Shown one piece after another: positions 42,432 to 53,075 of a stretch of DNA of 64,000 nucleotides. Under the pieces are notes generated by a model that was given only the letters and a program-made list of their open reading frames with translations, made no database searches and had not been told where the DNA came from. A program made the translations under genes and the position numbers. Location: NCBI GenBank assembly GCA_963704875.1, contig CAVPIA010000008.1:1302001-1366000 (forward strand), written 5' to 3'. Origin of the DNA: CAMYOC01 sp963704875. GTDB lineage: Bacteria > Pseudomonadota > Gammaproteobacteria > Steroidobacterales > XN24. The first letter of the stretch is position 1, and every line of letters begins with the position of its first letter.

Positions 42432-43883
42432 ATGTCATCGTTCGACGTCCGTTCGGCCAAACGCCCGGATCCCGACCAGCCTCTGGTCGATATTGCCGAT
42501 TACGCCGCCAGCCTGCCGATTACCAGCGAGCTCGCCTATGAGACCGCGCGCTATTGCCTGATGGATACGCTGGCCTGCGGCTTTCAGGCGCTGGATTATC
42601 CGGCGTGCACCAAACTGCTGGGGCCGGTGGTGCCCGGCGCCACCATGGCCGGCGGCAGCCGCGTGCCGGGCACAGCCTGGGAGCTGGACCCGGTGCAGGG
42701 CGCGTTCAATATCGGCGCGATGATCCGCTGGCTGGATTTCAACGACACCTGGCTGGCGGCCGAGTGGGGCCATCCTTCCGACAATCTCGGCGGCATTCTG
42801 GCGGTTGCGGATTACCTGAGCCGCAAGGCAAGGGCGGAAGGGCAGCCGCCATTGACCATGCGTGACGTGCTGACCGCGATGATCAAGGCGCATGAGATTC
42901 AGGGTGTGATCGCGCTGGAGAACAGCTTCAACCGGGTCGGTCTTGATCACGTGTTGCTGGTGCGGGTGGCAACCACAGCGGTGGTGACCGCGATGTTGGG
43001 CGGTGATCGCGACAAGATCATCAATGCCGTATCCAATGCCTGGATCGACGGCGGTGCGCTGCGGACCTATCGACATGCGCCCAACACCGGCTCGCGCAAG
43101 AGCTGGGCAGCCGGAGATGCCACCAGCCGTGGTGTGCGCCACGCGTTGATCGCGATGACCGGCGAGATGGGTTATCCCTCGGCGCTCTCGGCCCCGACCT
43201 GGGGGTTCTACGATGTGTTGTTCGGCGGCAAGAATTTCAGTTTCCCGCAAAGCCTAGGCAGCTATGTGATGGAGAATGTGCTGTTCAAGATCTCCTATCC
43301 GGCCGAGTTCCATGCGCAGACCGCGGTCGAAGCGGCGATGAGCCTGCACCAGGAGGTCAGGGACCGGCTCGATGACATCAAGGAGATCGTCATCGAAACC
43401 CAGGAGCCAGGTGTGCGCATCATCGACAAGACCGGGCCGCTGGATAACCCGGCCGACCGCGATCACTGCATCCAGTACATGGTCGCGATACCGTTGATCT
43501 TCGGTCGTCTCAGCGGCCAGGATTATGAGAATGAAGTCGCCAACGACCCGCGCGTCGACGCATTGCGCGAGCGGATGAAGGTCAAGGAAAACAAACGTTT
43601 CACGCGCGACTACTACGATGCTGAAAAGCGTTATATCGGCAATGCGGTGCAGGTGTTCTTCAAGAACGGCACCGCCACGTCGCGGGTCGAGGTCGAGTTT
43701 CCGATCGGCCACCGCAAGCGCCGTGACGAGGGCATCCCGGTGCTGATTAAGAAATTCGAGCGCAGTCTCGACGGCAAGCTTAGCGCGGGACAATTCTCCA
43801 GCCTCAAGGAAATCTGTTCCGATCAGGCGCGTCTCGAAGCGACGCCGGTGGATGAATTTGTCGCCTTGCTGGTGGAGGCCTGA
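42432..43883 (+). CDS. prpD: 2-methylcitrate dehydratase
   Basis: A 483-residue MmgE/PrpD-family enzyme without Fe-S cluster that dehydrates 2-methylcitrate. The family is seen in ADYAASLPITSELAYETARYCLMD, DFNDTWLAAEWGHPSDNLGG and the PAEFHAQTAVEAAM stretch. The start at 42432 has CAGGAG at 5 bases and a cysteine-poor N terminus of normal length. No prpF or acnD lies near, in line with the cofactor-free PrpD route. It is separated from prpC by a structured spacer. Confidence 0.93.
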   Translation: MSSFDVRSAKRPDPDQPLVDIADYAASLPITSELAYETARYCLMDTLACGFQALDYPACTKLLGPVVPGATMAGGSRVPGTAWELDPVQGAFNIGAMIRWLDFNDTWLAAEWGHPSDNLGGILAVADYLSRKARAEGQPPLTMRDVLTAMIKAHEIQGVIALENSFNRVGLDHVLLVRVATTAVVTAMLGGDRDKIINAVSNAWIDGGALRTYRHAPNTGSRKSWAAGDATSRGVRHALIAMTGEMGYPSALSAPTWGFYDVLFGGKNFSFPQSLGSYVMENVLFKISYPAEFHAQTAVEAAMSLHQEVRDRLDDIKEIVIETQEPGVRIIDKTGPLDNPADRDHCIQYMVAIPLIFGRLSGQDYENEVANDPRVDALRERMKVKENKRFTRDYYDAEKRYIGNAVQVFFKNGTATSRVEVEFPIGHRKRRDEGIPVLIKKFERSLDGKLSAGQFSSLKEICSDQARLEATPVDEFVALLVEA

Positions 43884-43947
43884 ACGCCAGCTCAGGCCGG
43901 TGGCTTGACCTGGCCCGGCGCAGATCCCTGTCGAGCGCTGGCTCGCA

Positions 43948-44589
43948 GTGAACGCCGGGCAGGTCGAGCGTGATCTGGCGGCCGGGCTGGATGCGCTGGA
44001 CGTGGCCGATGCCGGGAGTCTGGTGCCGCGTCTGTTTGCCTATCTGGGCTTGCTGGAGCGCTGGAACCGCACCCACAACCTGACCGCGGTGCGCGATCCG
44101 GCGGAGATGGTGCCGCGCCACATTCTCGACAGCCTGGCCGTGTTGCCGTATCTGCACGGTGAGCGCATCGTTGATGTGGGCAGCGGCGCCGGCCTGCCCG
44201 GGCTGCCGCTGGCGATGGCGAGACCGAAGTACCGGTTTTTGTTGCTGGATAGCGCGAGCAAGCGAATCGCCTTCCTGAATCACGCGATCGCCCGGCTGGG
44301 TTTGAGCAACGTGACGATCGCGCAGGCGAGGGTTAAGGACTATGACGGTAAAGCGGGCTTTGATACCGTGATCAGCCGCGCCTTCTCCTCGCTGGCGGAT
44401 TTTGTCAGCTGGTCGGGGCATCTTTGTGCCCCTGGCGGCCGCCTGTTGGCGATGAAGGGCCGCATCGACCCGGGCGAGGTGGCGAACTTGCCTGCGGGCT
44501 GGCAACTGGATCAGACCCGCCGGCTGCGGGTCCCGGGCCTGGACGGAGAACGTCACTTGTTGGAAATCGTGCCGCGGAGCGCAGGCTGA
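43948..44589 (+). CDS. rsmG: 16S rRNA (guanine(527)-N7)-methyltransferase
   Basis: A 213-residue SAM-dependent methyltransferase (GidB) that modifies G527 of 16S rRNA; its loss gives low-level streptomycin resistance in other species. Visible are RWNRTHNLTAVRDPAEMVPRH, HILDSLAVLPYL, the SAM motif IVDVGSGAGLPGLPLA and the catalytic-region ISRAFSSLADFV. It starts with GTG and lies 4 bp ahead of parA, as is usual. Confidence 0.93.
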   Translation: MNAGQVERDLAAGLDALDVADAGSLVPRLFAYLGLLERWNRTHNLTAVRDPAEMVPRHILDSLAVLPYLHGERIVDVGSGAGLPGLPLAMARPKYRFLLLDSASKRIAFLNHAIARLGLSNVTIAQARVKDYDGKAGFDTVISRAFSSLADFVSWSGHLCAPGGRLLAMKGRIDPGEVANLPAGWQLDQTRRLRVPGLDGERHLLEIVPRSAG

Positions 44590-44593
44590 AACC

Positions 44594-45379
44594 ATGACCA
44601 GGATACTCGCGGTCGCCAACCAGAAAGGCGGGGTTGGCAAGACCACTACTACTGTCAACCTGGCGGCCTCCCTGGCCGCGACGAAACGGCGCGTGCTGCT
44701 GGTCGACCTGGATCCGCAGGGCAACGCAACCATGGGTTGCGGTATCGACAAGAGCGAGCTGGATCTGACCAGCTGCGATGTCCTGCTGGGTGACGCAGTC
44801 GCGGATCAGGTCATCATCGACGTGCCGGAATCCGGTTTCGACGTGATGCCGGCGAATGCGGATCTGACCGCTGCGGAGGTTCGCCTGATCGGAGAATTTG
44901 GTCGCGAGACCCGGCTGCGCAACGCGTTGACTTCAGTGCAGGAACGCTACGATTACGTGCTGATCGACTGCCCGCCATCGATCAATATGCTGACCGTCAA
45001 TGCGCTGACCGCCGCGACTGGCGTGTTGATTCCGATGCAATGCGAGTACTACGCGCTGGAAGGCTTGTCTGCACTGATGTCCACGGTGGAGCAGATCCGG
45101 GGCGCGGTGAATCCGGATCTGCGTCTGGAAGGGCTGTTGCGGACCATGTTCGATCCGCGCAACAACCTGGCCAACGAGGTTTCGGGACAATTGATCATGC
45201 ACTTTGGTGACAAGGTCTATCGCACCGTGATCCCGCGCAACGTGCGTCTTGCGGAAGCCCCCAGTTTCGGCATGCCGGTACTACTCCACGACAAGTATTC
45301 CCGCGGCGCGCTGGCTTATCTGGCGCTGGCCGGGGAGATGATCAGGCGAGAGGAAGCCGAATCCCGGGACGACGCCTGA
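44594..45379 (+). CDS. parA: Chromosome partitioning ATPase ParA (Soj)
   Basis: A 261-residue deviant Walker ATPase. The N-terminal RILAVANQKGGVGKTTTTVNL gives the KGGVGKT P loop, DLDPQGNATMG the A' motif and LIDCPPSINMLT Walker B. It forms nucleoid-bound gradients that pull ParB-parS complexes to segregate origins. It has the short N terminus of chromosomal ParA. It is co-transcribed with rsmG and with parB, 58 bp downstream. Confidence 0.96.
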   Translation: MTRILAVANQKGGVGKTTTTVNLAASLAATKRRVLLVDLDPQGNATMGCGIDKSELDLTSCDVLLGDAVADQVIIDVPESGFDVMPANADLTAAEVRLIGEFGRETRLRNALTSVQERYDYVLIDCPPSINMLTVNALTAATGVLIPMQCEYYALEGLSALMSTVEQIRGAVNPDLRLEGLLRTMFDPRNNLANEVSGQLIMHFGDKVYRTVIPRNVRLAEAPSFGMPVLLHDKYSRGALAYLALAGEMIRREEAESRDDA

Positions 45380-45437
45380 GCTCTGTTAAACTCCCGCACC
45401 CGACACCAATTTTTCACCAGCAAGAGAAACAACGCCC

Positions 45438-46322
45438 ATGTCCGCCAGGCGACGCACACTCGGCCGTGGCCTAGATGCCCTTCTAAGCTCCCCGTCCACC
45501 GGCGATTCAAAGCAGGCTGCCGGCGACGGCGAATTGCGCCAGTTACCGCTGGATCAGCTGCAGCGTGGCCAGTTCCAGCCGCGCCTGGACATGCGACCGG
45601 AGTCCCTGGAGGAGCTGGCCAGCTCGATCAGCGCCCAGGGCGTGGTCCAGCCGATCGTGGTGCGCAAGCTGTCAGGCAAACCGGGGGAAGCCCGCTACGA
45701 GATCATTGCTGGCGAGCGACGCTGGCGCGCCGCGCAGCTGGCAGGCTTGCAGGACATCCCGGCGGTAATCCGGGAGGTCGGGGACTCAGCGGCAGTGGCC
45801 ATGGCGCTGATCGAGAACATCCAGCGCGAGAACCTGAACCCGCTGGAGGAGGCCCGCGCGCTGGAGCGGCTGATCAGTGAATTCGATATGACCCATCAAT
45901 TGGCCGCGGAAGCGGTCGGGCGCTCACGCACGGCGGTTAGCAACCTGCTGCGCCTGCTGGATCTTTGTGCGGAAGCCAAATCACTGGTCGAGGCGCGGCA
46001 ACTGGAGATGGGTCACGCCAGGGCCCTGCTGGGCCTAAGCGACAAGGCTGCGCAGGCGGCGGCGGCGCGCAAGGTGGCGGCGGCCGGGCTTTCGGTCAGA
46101 GAGACCGAGAGACTGGTCAAGCGTCTGGCCACTGAGGGCCAGGGCCGGAGCGCAAAGCCGGCGGCGCGCAAGGACCCGGATATCCAGCGTCTGGAGGCCG
46201 AACTGGGCGATCGACTGGGGGCTACCGTCAGCATCAGCCACGGCGCCGGCGGCAAGGGCAAGCTGGTAATCGGCTACAACAGTCTGGACGAATTGGAAGG
46301 CATACTCGGCCATCTGCGCTGA
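45438..46322 (+). CDS. parB: Chromosome partitioning protein ParB (Spo0J)
   Basis: A 294-residue ParB/Spo0J CTPase and parS-binding protein. The N-terminal RRRTLGRGLDALLSS, then the QPRLDMRPESLEELASSI region and the CTP-binding box GERRWRAAQLAGL, followed by ENIQRENLNPLEEARAL, and a helix-turn-helix (TAVSNLLRLLDL) are visible. The C-terminal 60 residues are the dimer domain. Its targets are the two parS sites in recF. Confidence 0.96.
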   Translation: MSARRRTLGRGLDALLSSPSTGDSKQAAGDGELRQLPLDQLQRGQFQPRLDMRPESLEELASSISAQGVVQPIVVRKLSGKPGEARYEIIAGERRWRAAQLAGLQDIPAVIREVGDSAAVAMALIENIQRENLNPLEEARALERLISEFDMTHQLAAEAVGRSRTAVSNLLRLLDLCAEAKSLVEARQLEMGHARALLGLSDKAAQAAAARKVAAAGLSVRETERLVKRLATEGQGRSAKPAARKDPDIQRLEAELGDRLGATVSISHGAGGKGKLVIGYNSLDELEGILGHLR

Positions 46323-46334
46323 GCGGCGCTTACG

Positions 46335-46364
46335 TTGCGCCGCGGCAGGCGCAGACTCTATAAT
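46335..46364 (+). promoter_or_regulatory. Sigma70 promoter of the ATP synthase operon
   Basis: A perfect -10 TATAAT at 46359-46364 with -35 TTGCGC at 46335-46340 and an 18-bp spacer. It is in the parB/atpI gap and would give a leader of about 150 bases ahead of atpI. Confidence 0.75.
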
Positions 46365-46419
46365 AGTGCGGCTCCGATGCGGTCCCTTTACGAGGGGTTC
46401 AGATTTGGGGCACGGTGGT

Positions 46420-46459
46420 AACGCCACACACCGCTGGACACGGGGGTCGTGGCGTTTTT
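46420..46459 (+). promoter_or_regulatory. Possible attenuator or terminator hairpin in the atp leader
   Basis: AACGCCAC (46420-46427) pairs with GTGGCGTT (46449-46456), and a run of T follows at once. A smaller competing hairpin, GTGG (46415-46418) with CCAC (46424-46427), shares the left arm. It lies between the TATAAT promoter and atpI, so it could stop parB transcripts, or modulate the atp operon. Confidence 0.42.
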
Positions 46460-46521
46460 GTTGTCGTCGAAGCGACATTGGAACGCCATCGAAATGTGGT
46501 AGGAATGGTTAAGGGACTCTG

Positions 46522-46971
46522 ATGCGGACGGGCATTCTGCTGGGTGACGAAGCGAGCTTCGTGCCGGACGTGAACCCGCTGGCGTCTGTATCCAGGGTTC
46601 TGCTGGCACAGTTGTCCATGGGGGCGCTGATCGCCGGGATCGCGTTGTTGATCGGCGGCAGTACAGCCGCATGGTCCGCGGTGCTGGGCAATCTGATCTG
46701 TGTGATTCCGAATGCGTTTCTGGCGCTGAGGATCGTCATCGGCGGAGCCGTTGCGCCTGGCCAGGACCCGCGTCGAATGCTGCGGGCTTCCTATGTCGGC
46801 GTGGCGGGGAAATTTTTGCTGACGGCCGCATTGTTTGCGGCCGTGTTTGTGCTGGTACGGCCATTGGCAGCGGGTTGGTTGTTTGCCGCCTTTGTGCTGA
46901 CTCAGTTGGTAGTTGGGGTTTTCCTGCTGGTAGGCCGGGAAACCGGGTTTTCGAAACGGGTTGACGGGTAG
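46522..46971 (+). CDS. atpI: ATP synthase protein I
   Basis: A 149-residue membrane protein with four predicted helices that assists c-ring assembly of the F1Fo ATP synthase. It has the family arrangement of hydrophobic segments in residues 27-60, 65-85 and 95-140 with a charged loop GGAVAPGQDPRRMLR between. It stands first in the atpIBEFHAGDC operon and atpB follows after 5 bp. Sequence conservation in AtpI is low; the position is the stronger evidence. Confidence 0.85.
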   Translation: MRTGILLGDEASFVPDVNPLASVSRVLLAQLSMGALIAGIALLIGGSTAAWSAVLGNLICVIPNAFLALRIVIGGAVAPGQDPRRMLRASYVGVAGKFLLTAALFAAVFVLVRPLAAGWLFAAFVLTQLVVGVFLLVGRETGFSKRVDG

Positions 46972-46976
46972 CGACG

Positions 46977-47780
46977 ATGGCCGGTGCGGAACAAACGACA
47001 GGCGAATACATCCAGCATCATCTGCAGAACCTGCAGGTTTGCCGGATAGACGGTGAATGGGTCTGGAACCAGTGCGCCGGTAATTTCTGGACTATCAACG
47101 TCGACTCGATGTTCTTCTCGGTATTTCTCGGTGTGTTGTTCCTGACCGTGTTCAGGAGCGTGGCCAAACGCGCCACCTCCGGGGTCCCGGGTCGCATGCA
47201 GGCGATGGTGGAGTCGCTGGTGGAGTTCGTGGACACCAGCGTCAAGGACACGTTCCACGGCGAGAACAAACTGCTGGCGCCGCTGGGGCTGACGATATTC
47301 GTCTGGGTATTTTTGATGAATCTGATGGATCTGGTGCCGGTGGACTGGATTCCGGGTCTGGCCCATGCCATCGGCATCCCTTACATGAAAGTCGTGCCGA
47401 CGACGGACGTCAATATCACCTTTGCGATGTCGATCTCGGTATTCATCCTGATCCTGTTCTACAGCATCAAGGCCAAGGGCATCGGCGGTTTCACCAAGGA
47501 ACTGACGTTGCAACCGTTCAATCACCCGGTTGCGATACCGTTTAATCTGATCCTCGAAGGCGTGGCGCTGATCGCCAAGCCGATCTCGCTGGCCTTGCGA
47601 TTGTTCGGCAACCTCTACGCGGGTGAGCTGATCTTTATTCTGATCGCACTGCTGGGTCTGTGGCAGCTGCCGCTGCATTTCATGTGGGCGGTGTTCCACA
47701 TTTTGATCATCGTTTTGCAAGCATTCATCTTTATGATGCTGACCATTGTTTATATCGCTCTTGCGCAAGAGCAACACTGA
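46977..47780 (+). CDS. atpB: ATP synthase Fo subunit a
   Basis: A 267-residue membrane subunit of the proton channel. The essential Arg lies in the helix ISLALRLFGNLYAGEL, and the C-terminal helix ends the channel. The N-terminal TTGEYIQHHLQNLQ and NVDSMFFSVFLG are typical of gammaproteobacterial subunit a. It starts at ATG 46977, 5 bp after atpI. Confidence 0.96.
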   Translation: MAGAEQTTGEYIQHHLQNLQVCRIDGEWVWNQCAGNFWTINVDSMFFSVFLGVLFLTVFRSVAKRATSGVPGRMQAMVESLVEFVDTSVKDTFHGENKLLAPLGLTIFVWVFLMNLMDLVPVDWIPGLAHAIGIPYMKVVPTTDVNITFAMSISVFILILFYSIKAKGIGGFTKELTLQPFNHPVAIPFNLILEGVALIAKPISLALRLFGNLYAGELIFILIALLGLWQLPLHFMWAVFHILIIVLQAFIFMMLTIVYIALAQEQH

Positions 47781-47826
47781 TTTCGTTTTCCTTTGTAAGC
47801 CATCAATACCTGATTAGGAGATCTCG

Positions 47827-48105
47827 ATGGAAACTGTAATTGGCATGACCGCGATCGCTGTCGCCATCCTTATCGGCCTCGGCGCTCTCGGTGTGGGCAT
47901 CGGCATGGGCCTCCTCGGCGGCCGCTTCCTGGAAGGCGCTGCGCGTCAGCCTGAACTGGTACCCATGCTGCAGGTGAAAATGTTCATCGTCGTCGCTCTG
48001 CTCGACGCGGTGGCCATGATCGGCGTCGGTATCGCGCTGTTCTTCACCTTCGCTAACCCGTTTATCGGTCAGTTCATCGGGGCCGCAGAGCTCCTTGGGG
48101 GCTAA
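47827..48105 (+). CDS. atpE: ATP synthase Fo subunit c
   Basis: A 92-residue proteolipid of the rotor ring with two membrane helices. The polar loop GAARQPELVPMLQ joins the helices, and the proton-carrying acid is Asp60 in VVALLDAVAMIG. The use of Asp and the lack of sodium ligands suit a proton-driven enzyme. It is a little longer at the C terminus than the 79-residue E. coli protein. Confidence 0.96.
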   Translation: METVIGMTAIAVAILIGLGALGVGIGMGLLGGRFLEGAARQPELVPMLQVKMFIVVALLDAVAMIGVGIALFFTFANPFIGQFIGAAELLGG

Positions 48106-48150
48106 CACCCCGGTGTTTCGCTACGGACCGCAGAAACGAGGAGTGGCAAG

Positions 48151-48621
48151 GTGGATTTCAACCTAACATTAATCGGTCAATCGATCGCGATGATCGTCTT
48201 CGTGTGGTTTTGCATGAAGTACATCTGGCCGCCGATGATGCAGGCCCTGGACGACCGGCAGAAAAAGATCGCGGACGGTCTTGCTGCTGCCGAAGAGGGT
48301 CAGCAGGAGCTGGAACGGGCTCGTGGTCAGTTTGATGAGACGATCCGCGAATCCCGTGAGCAATCGGCGGAGATCATCAAGCAGGCCGAGCGCCGGGCCA
48401 AGGAAATGATCGCCGAAGCCCAGCAGACCGCGGTGGCGGAGGGCGAACGCCTGATCGCGCATGCGAAGTCGGAGATCGAGCAGGAGGCCAATCGCGCCCG
48501 GGAAGCGTTGCGTGGCCAGGTCGCGGCTATCGCGGTGGCCGGCGCCAGTCAGCTGCTCGGTCGGGAAGTCGATGCGGCTGCGCATCAGGACCTCCTGAAC
48601 AAGCTCGCCGGCGAGCTGTAG
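48151..48621 (+). CDS. atpF: ATP synthase Fo subunit b
   Basis: A 156-residue peripheral-stalk protein. One N-terminal membrane helix (NLTLIGQSIAMIVFVWFCMKYIW) is followed by PPMMQALDDRQKKIADGLAAAE and a long charged coiled coil, then a C-terminal part that binds the delta subunit. It starts with GTG at 48151. Confidence 0.95.
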   Translation: MDFNLTLIGQSIAMIVFVWFCMKYIWPPMMQALDDRQKKIADGLAAAEEGQQELERARGQFDETIRESREQSAEIIKQAERRAKEMIAEAQQTAVAEGERLIAHAKSEIEQEANRAREALRGQVAAIAVAGASQLLGREVDAAAHQDLLNKLAGEL

Positions 48622-48636
48622 ACGGGAGTTCTGCCC

Positions 48637-49173
48637 ATGGCTGAGAAAAGCACCGTCGCACGACCCTATGCCAAAGCTGTATTCGAGCTGGCGCGTGAAG
48701 GCGACTCGATGGCCGCCTGGTCGGAATTGCTTACCGTGGCAGCTGAGGTCGTGAAGGATCCGGGCTTTAGCGATTTGCTGGGCAGCCCGCTGGTCGAAGA
48801 CCAGAAACTGGCTGACCTGGTGATCGAGGTCTGTGGCGAGCGTGCGGATCAGCTCGGCCGCAATCTGATCCGGGTACTGGCCGAGAATGATCGTCTGGCG
48901 TATCTGCCAGAGATCGACATGGAGTTCGAGCAACTGCGGGCAGAAGCCGAGCGGATCGTCGATGTCCAGGTGACATCCTCGATCGCGTTGGGCGAAGCGC
49001 AACAGCAGAAGATTGCCGCGGCCATGGGTAAGCGTCTGGGCAAGAATGTCCGGCTGCATTGTGAAATCGACGAGTCGTTGCTCGGCGGCGCGGTAGTACG
49101 TGCCGGCGATCTGGTAATTGACGGGTCGCTGCGCGGGAGGCTTGAACGCCTCGCCGGCGCCCTGACCCACTGA
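48637..49173 (+). CDS. atpH: ATP synthase F1 subunit delta
   Basis: A 178-residue subunit that caps the F1 head and links it to the b stalk. The start STVARPYAKAVFELA and the C-terminal LLGGAVVRAGDLVIDGSLRGRL are the family signature. It stands 15 bp after atpF and 11 bp ahead of atpA. Confidence 0.95.
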   Translation: MAEKSTVARPYAKAVFELAREGDSMAAWSELLTVAAEVVKDPGFSDLLGSPLVEDQKLADLVIEVCGERADQLGRNLIRVLAENDRLAYLPEIDMEFEQLRAEAERIVDVQVTSSIALGEAQQQKIAAAMGKRLGKNVRLHCEIDESLLGGAVVRAGDLVIDGSLRGRLERLAGALTH

Positions 49174-49184
49174 GAGGATTTGAC

Positions 49185-50726
49185 ATGTCAATCAAGGCAT
49201 CCGAGATCAGCGATCTCATCAAACAGAAGATCGAGCAGTTCCAGGCCGCCACTGAAGCCAGCGATGTAGGCACGGTTGTGTCGGTCACGGACGGTATCGT
49301 CCGCATCCATGGTCTTGGTGACGTCGCCTACGGCGAAATGATCGAATTTCCGGGTAACACCTTCGGCACTGCGCTGAACCTGGAGCAGGACTCGGTGGGT
49401 GCGGTGGTTCTCGGTGACTACAAGCACATCTCCGAAGGCGATACGGTGAAGACCACCGGCCGCATCCTCGAGGTGCCGGTCGGCGAGGCGCTGCTGGGCC
49501 GGGTGGTGAACTCGCTGGGTGTGCCGATCGATGGCAAGGGTCCGATTGCGGCGACTGAAACCTCGCCGATCGAGAAGGTCGCTCCGGGCGTGATTCAGCG
49601 TCAGTCGGTGGACCAGCCGGTGCAGACCGGTCTCAAAGCCATTGACTCGATGGTGCCGGTCGGCCGCGGCCAGCGTGAGCTGATCATCGGCGACCGCCAG
49701 ACCGGTAAGACCGCGGTCGCGGTCGACGCGATCATCAACCAGAAAGGCACCGGGATTAAGTGCATCTATGTCGCGATCGGGCAGAAGTTGTCCAGTATTG
49801 CCGGCGTGGTGCGCAAGCTCGAAGAACATGGCGCGATGGATCACACCATCGTTGTCGCCGCCGGCGCCGCGGACTCTGCGGCGATGCAGTACATCGCGCC
49901 GTATGCCGGTTGCGCAATGGGCGAGTTCTTCCGCGATCGTGGCGAAGACGCGCTGATCGTGTTCGACGATCTGACCAAGCAGGCCTGGGCCTATCGCCAG
50001 GTTTCGCTATTGCTGCGCCGTCCGCCAGGCCGGGAAGCGTATCCCGGTGACGTGTTCTATCTGCATTCGCGCTTGCTGGAGCGGGCCTCCCGGATCAACG
50101 CCGATTATGTGGAGCAACTCACCGGCGGCAAGGTCAAAGGCAAGACCGGTTCGTTGACCGCGCTGCCGATCATCGAAACCCAGGCCGGCGACGTATCCGC
50201 ATTCGTGCCCACCAACGTGATTTCCATTACCGACGGCCAGATCTATCTGGAGACCGACCTGTTCAACGCAGGCATACGGCCGGCCATCAACGCCGGCTTG
50301 TCGGTGTCTCGTGTCGGTGGCGCCGCGCAGACCAAGATCATCAAAAAGCTCGGCGGCGGTATCCGTCTGGCGCTGGCCCAGTATCGTGAGCTGGCGGCGT
50401 TCGCACAGTTTGCCTCCGATCTTGACGAAACCACCCGTAAACAGCTGGATCGCGGCAAGCGCGTCACCGAATTGCTCAAGCAGCCGCAATACTCGCCATT
50501 GTCGGTGGCCGAGATGGCGGTGACGCTGTATGCGGTGGACGGCGGCTTTACCGATACGGTGCCGGTAGAGAAGCTGGGCGACTTCGAGCGTGCGTTGCAC
50601 AGCCACATGAAGGCCAACTATGCCGAGCTGATGGACAAGATCAATGCCACCGGAGACTGGGGTGACGAGATCAAGGCCGAGATGAAGCAGGGCGTGGAAG
50701 AATTCGCCCAGACCGGCAGCTACTGA
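49185..50726 (+). CDS. atpA: ATP synthase F1 subunit alpha
   Basis: The 513-residue non-catalytic nucleotide-binding subunit. The P loop is GDRQTGKT, and the arginine finger lies in the ISVSRVGGAAQTK-like stretch LSVSRVGGAAQ. ATP synthase alpha/beta signature PAINAGLSVSRVGG is present. Three alternate with three beta subunits in the F1 head. Length equals that of E. coli. Confidence 0.97.
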   Translation: MSIKASEISDLIKQKIEQFQAATEASDVGTVVSVTDGIVRIHGLGDVAYGEMIEFPGNTFGTALNLEQDSVGAVVLGDYKHISEGDTVKTTGRILEVPVGEALLGRVVNSLGVPIDGKGPIAATETSPIEKVAPGVIQRQSVDQPVQTGLKAIDSMVPVGRGQRELIIGDRQTGKTAVAVDAIINQKGTGIKCIYVAIGQKLSSIAGVVRKLEEHGAMDHTIVVAAGAADSAAMQYIAPYAGCAMGEFFRDRGEDALIVFDDLTKQAWAYRQVSLLLRRPPGREAYPGDVFYLHSRLLERASRINADYVEQLTGGKVKGKTGSLTALPIIETQAGDVSAFVPTNVISITDGQIYLETDLFNAGIRPAINAGLSVSRVGGAAQTKIIKKLGGGIRLALAQYRELAAFAQFASDLDETTRKQLDRGKRVTELLKQPQYSPLSVAEMAVTLYAVDGGFTDTVPVEKLGDFERALHSHMKANYAELMDKINATGDWGDEIKAEMKQGVEEFAQTGSY

Positions 50727-50740
50727 TCGCGGAGTAGAAC

Positions 50741-51604
50741 ATGGCAGTCGGCAAGGAAATCCGCTCGCAGATCAAGAGCATTCAGAACACGCAGAAAATC
50801 ACCAAGGCCATGGAGATGGTCGCGGCGAGCAAGATGCGCAAGGCTCAGGATCGGATGAGCGCCTCGAGGCCCTATGCGGATCAGATCCGCACGGTCATTG
50901 GCCACCTGCGGATGGCTAATCCTGACTTCAGACCGCCGCTGTTGTTTGCCCGGGAAGAAGTGAAACGCGTCGGCTATATCGTGGTCTCTACCGACCGTGG
51001 TCTTTGCGGCGGGCTCAATGCCAACATGTTCCGCATGCTGCTGAAGGAAATTGTCGCATGGCAGGAAAAGGGCGTAGAGGTGGATATCTGCCTGATGGGC
51101 CGCAAGGCCAAGCAGTTCTTCCGTCGGCTGAATGTCAATGTCGTGGCCGCGGTGACCGATCTGGGTGATATCCCCCACGTGCGCGATCTGATCGGCACCA
51201 TCCAGGTGATGCTGGACGGTTACCGTGAGGGCACGCTGGATCGGGTGTTCATCGCGCATAACGAATTCGTCAACACCATGAGTCAGACACCGGTCGTGCG
51301 CACGCTGATCCCGGTGGAAGTCGGTGATCAGGAAGACTTGCAGGCTCACTGGGACTACATCTATGAGCCCGGGGCGATGGAATTGTTACCCGGCGTGCTC
51401 GCGCGTTACATCGAGTCGCAGGTCTATCGTGCTGCGGTGGAAAACGTCTCCTGCGAGATGGCGGCACGCATGGTGGCGATGAAGAGCGCGACTGATAACG
51501 CCGGTAATCTGATCGACGACCTGAAGCTGGTCTACAACAAGGCCCGCCAGGCGGCCATCACTCAGGAACTGTCAGAAATCGTTGGTGGCGCCGCAGCCGT
51601 CTGA
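50741..51604 (+). CDS. atpG: ATP synthase F1 subunit gamma
   Basis: The 287-residue central rotor shaft. The N-terminal GKEIRSQIKSIQNTQKITKAM and the C-terminal MKSATDNAGNLIDDLKLVYNKARQ helices are the coiled coil that turns inside the alpha3beta3 ring. It is 14 bp after atpA. Confidence 0.97.
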   Translation: MAVGKEIRSQIKSIQNTQKITKAMEMVAASKMRKAQDRMSASRPYADQIRTVIGHLRMANPDFRPPLLFAREEVKRVGYIVVSTDRGLCGGLNANMFRMLLKEIVAWQEKGVEVDICLMGRKAKQFFRRLNVNVVAAVTDLGDIPHVRDLIGTIQVMLDGYREGTLDRVFIAHNEFVNTMSQTPVVRTLIPVEVGDQEDLQAHWDYIYEPGAMELLPGVLARYIESQVYRAAVENVSCEMAARMVAMKSATDNAGNLIDDLKLVYNKARQAAITQELSEIVGGAAAV

Positions 51605-51650
51605 TGACGTTGCGGAGTTATCCGGAAATGTTTAACAGAGGATTCGATTC

Positions 51651-53030
<1,380 letters not shown>

Positions 53031-53075
53031 GGCAGGTCGCCGGACAGGCCTGATCACGCTCCACGGGATCGATTT

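Noticed and set aside
42945..42960. GATCACGTGTTGC as a third parS
   Set aside because: It has only the central CACGTG core; the flanks do not match the consensus.
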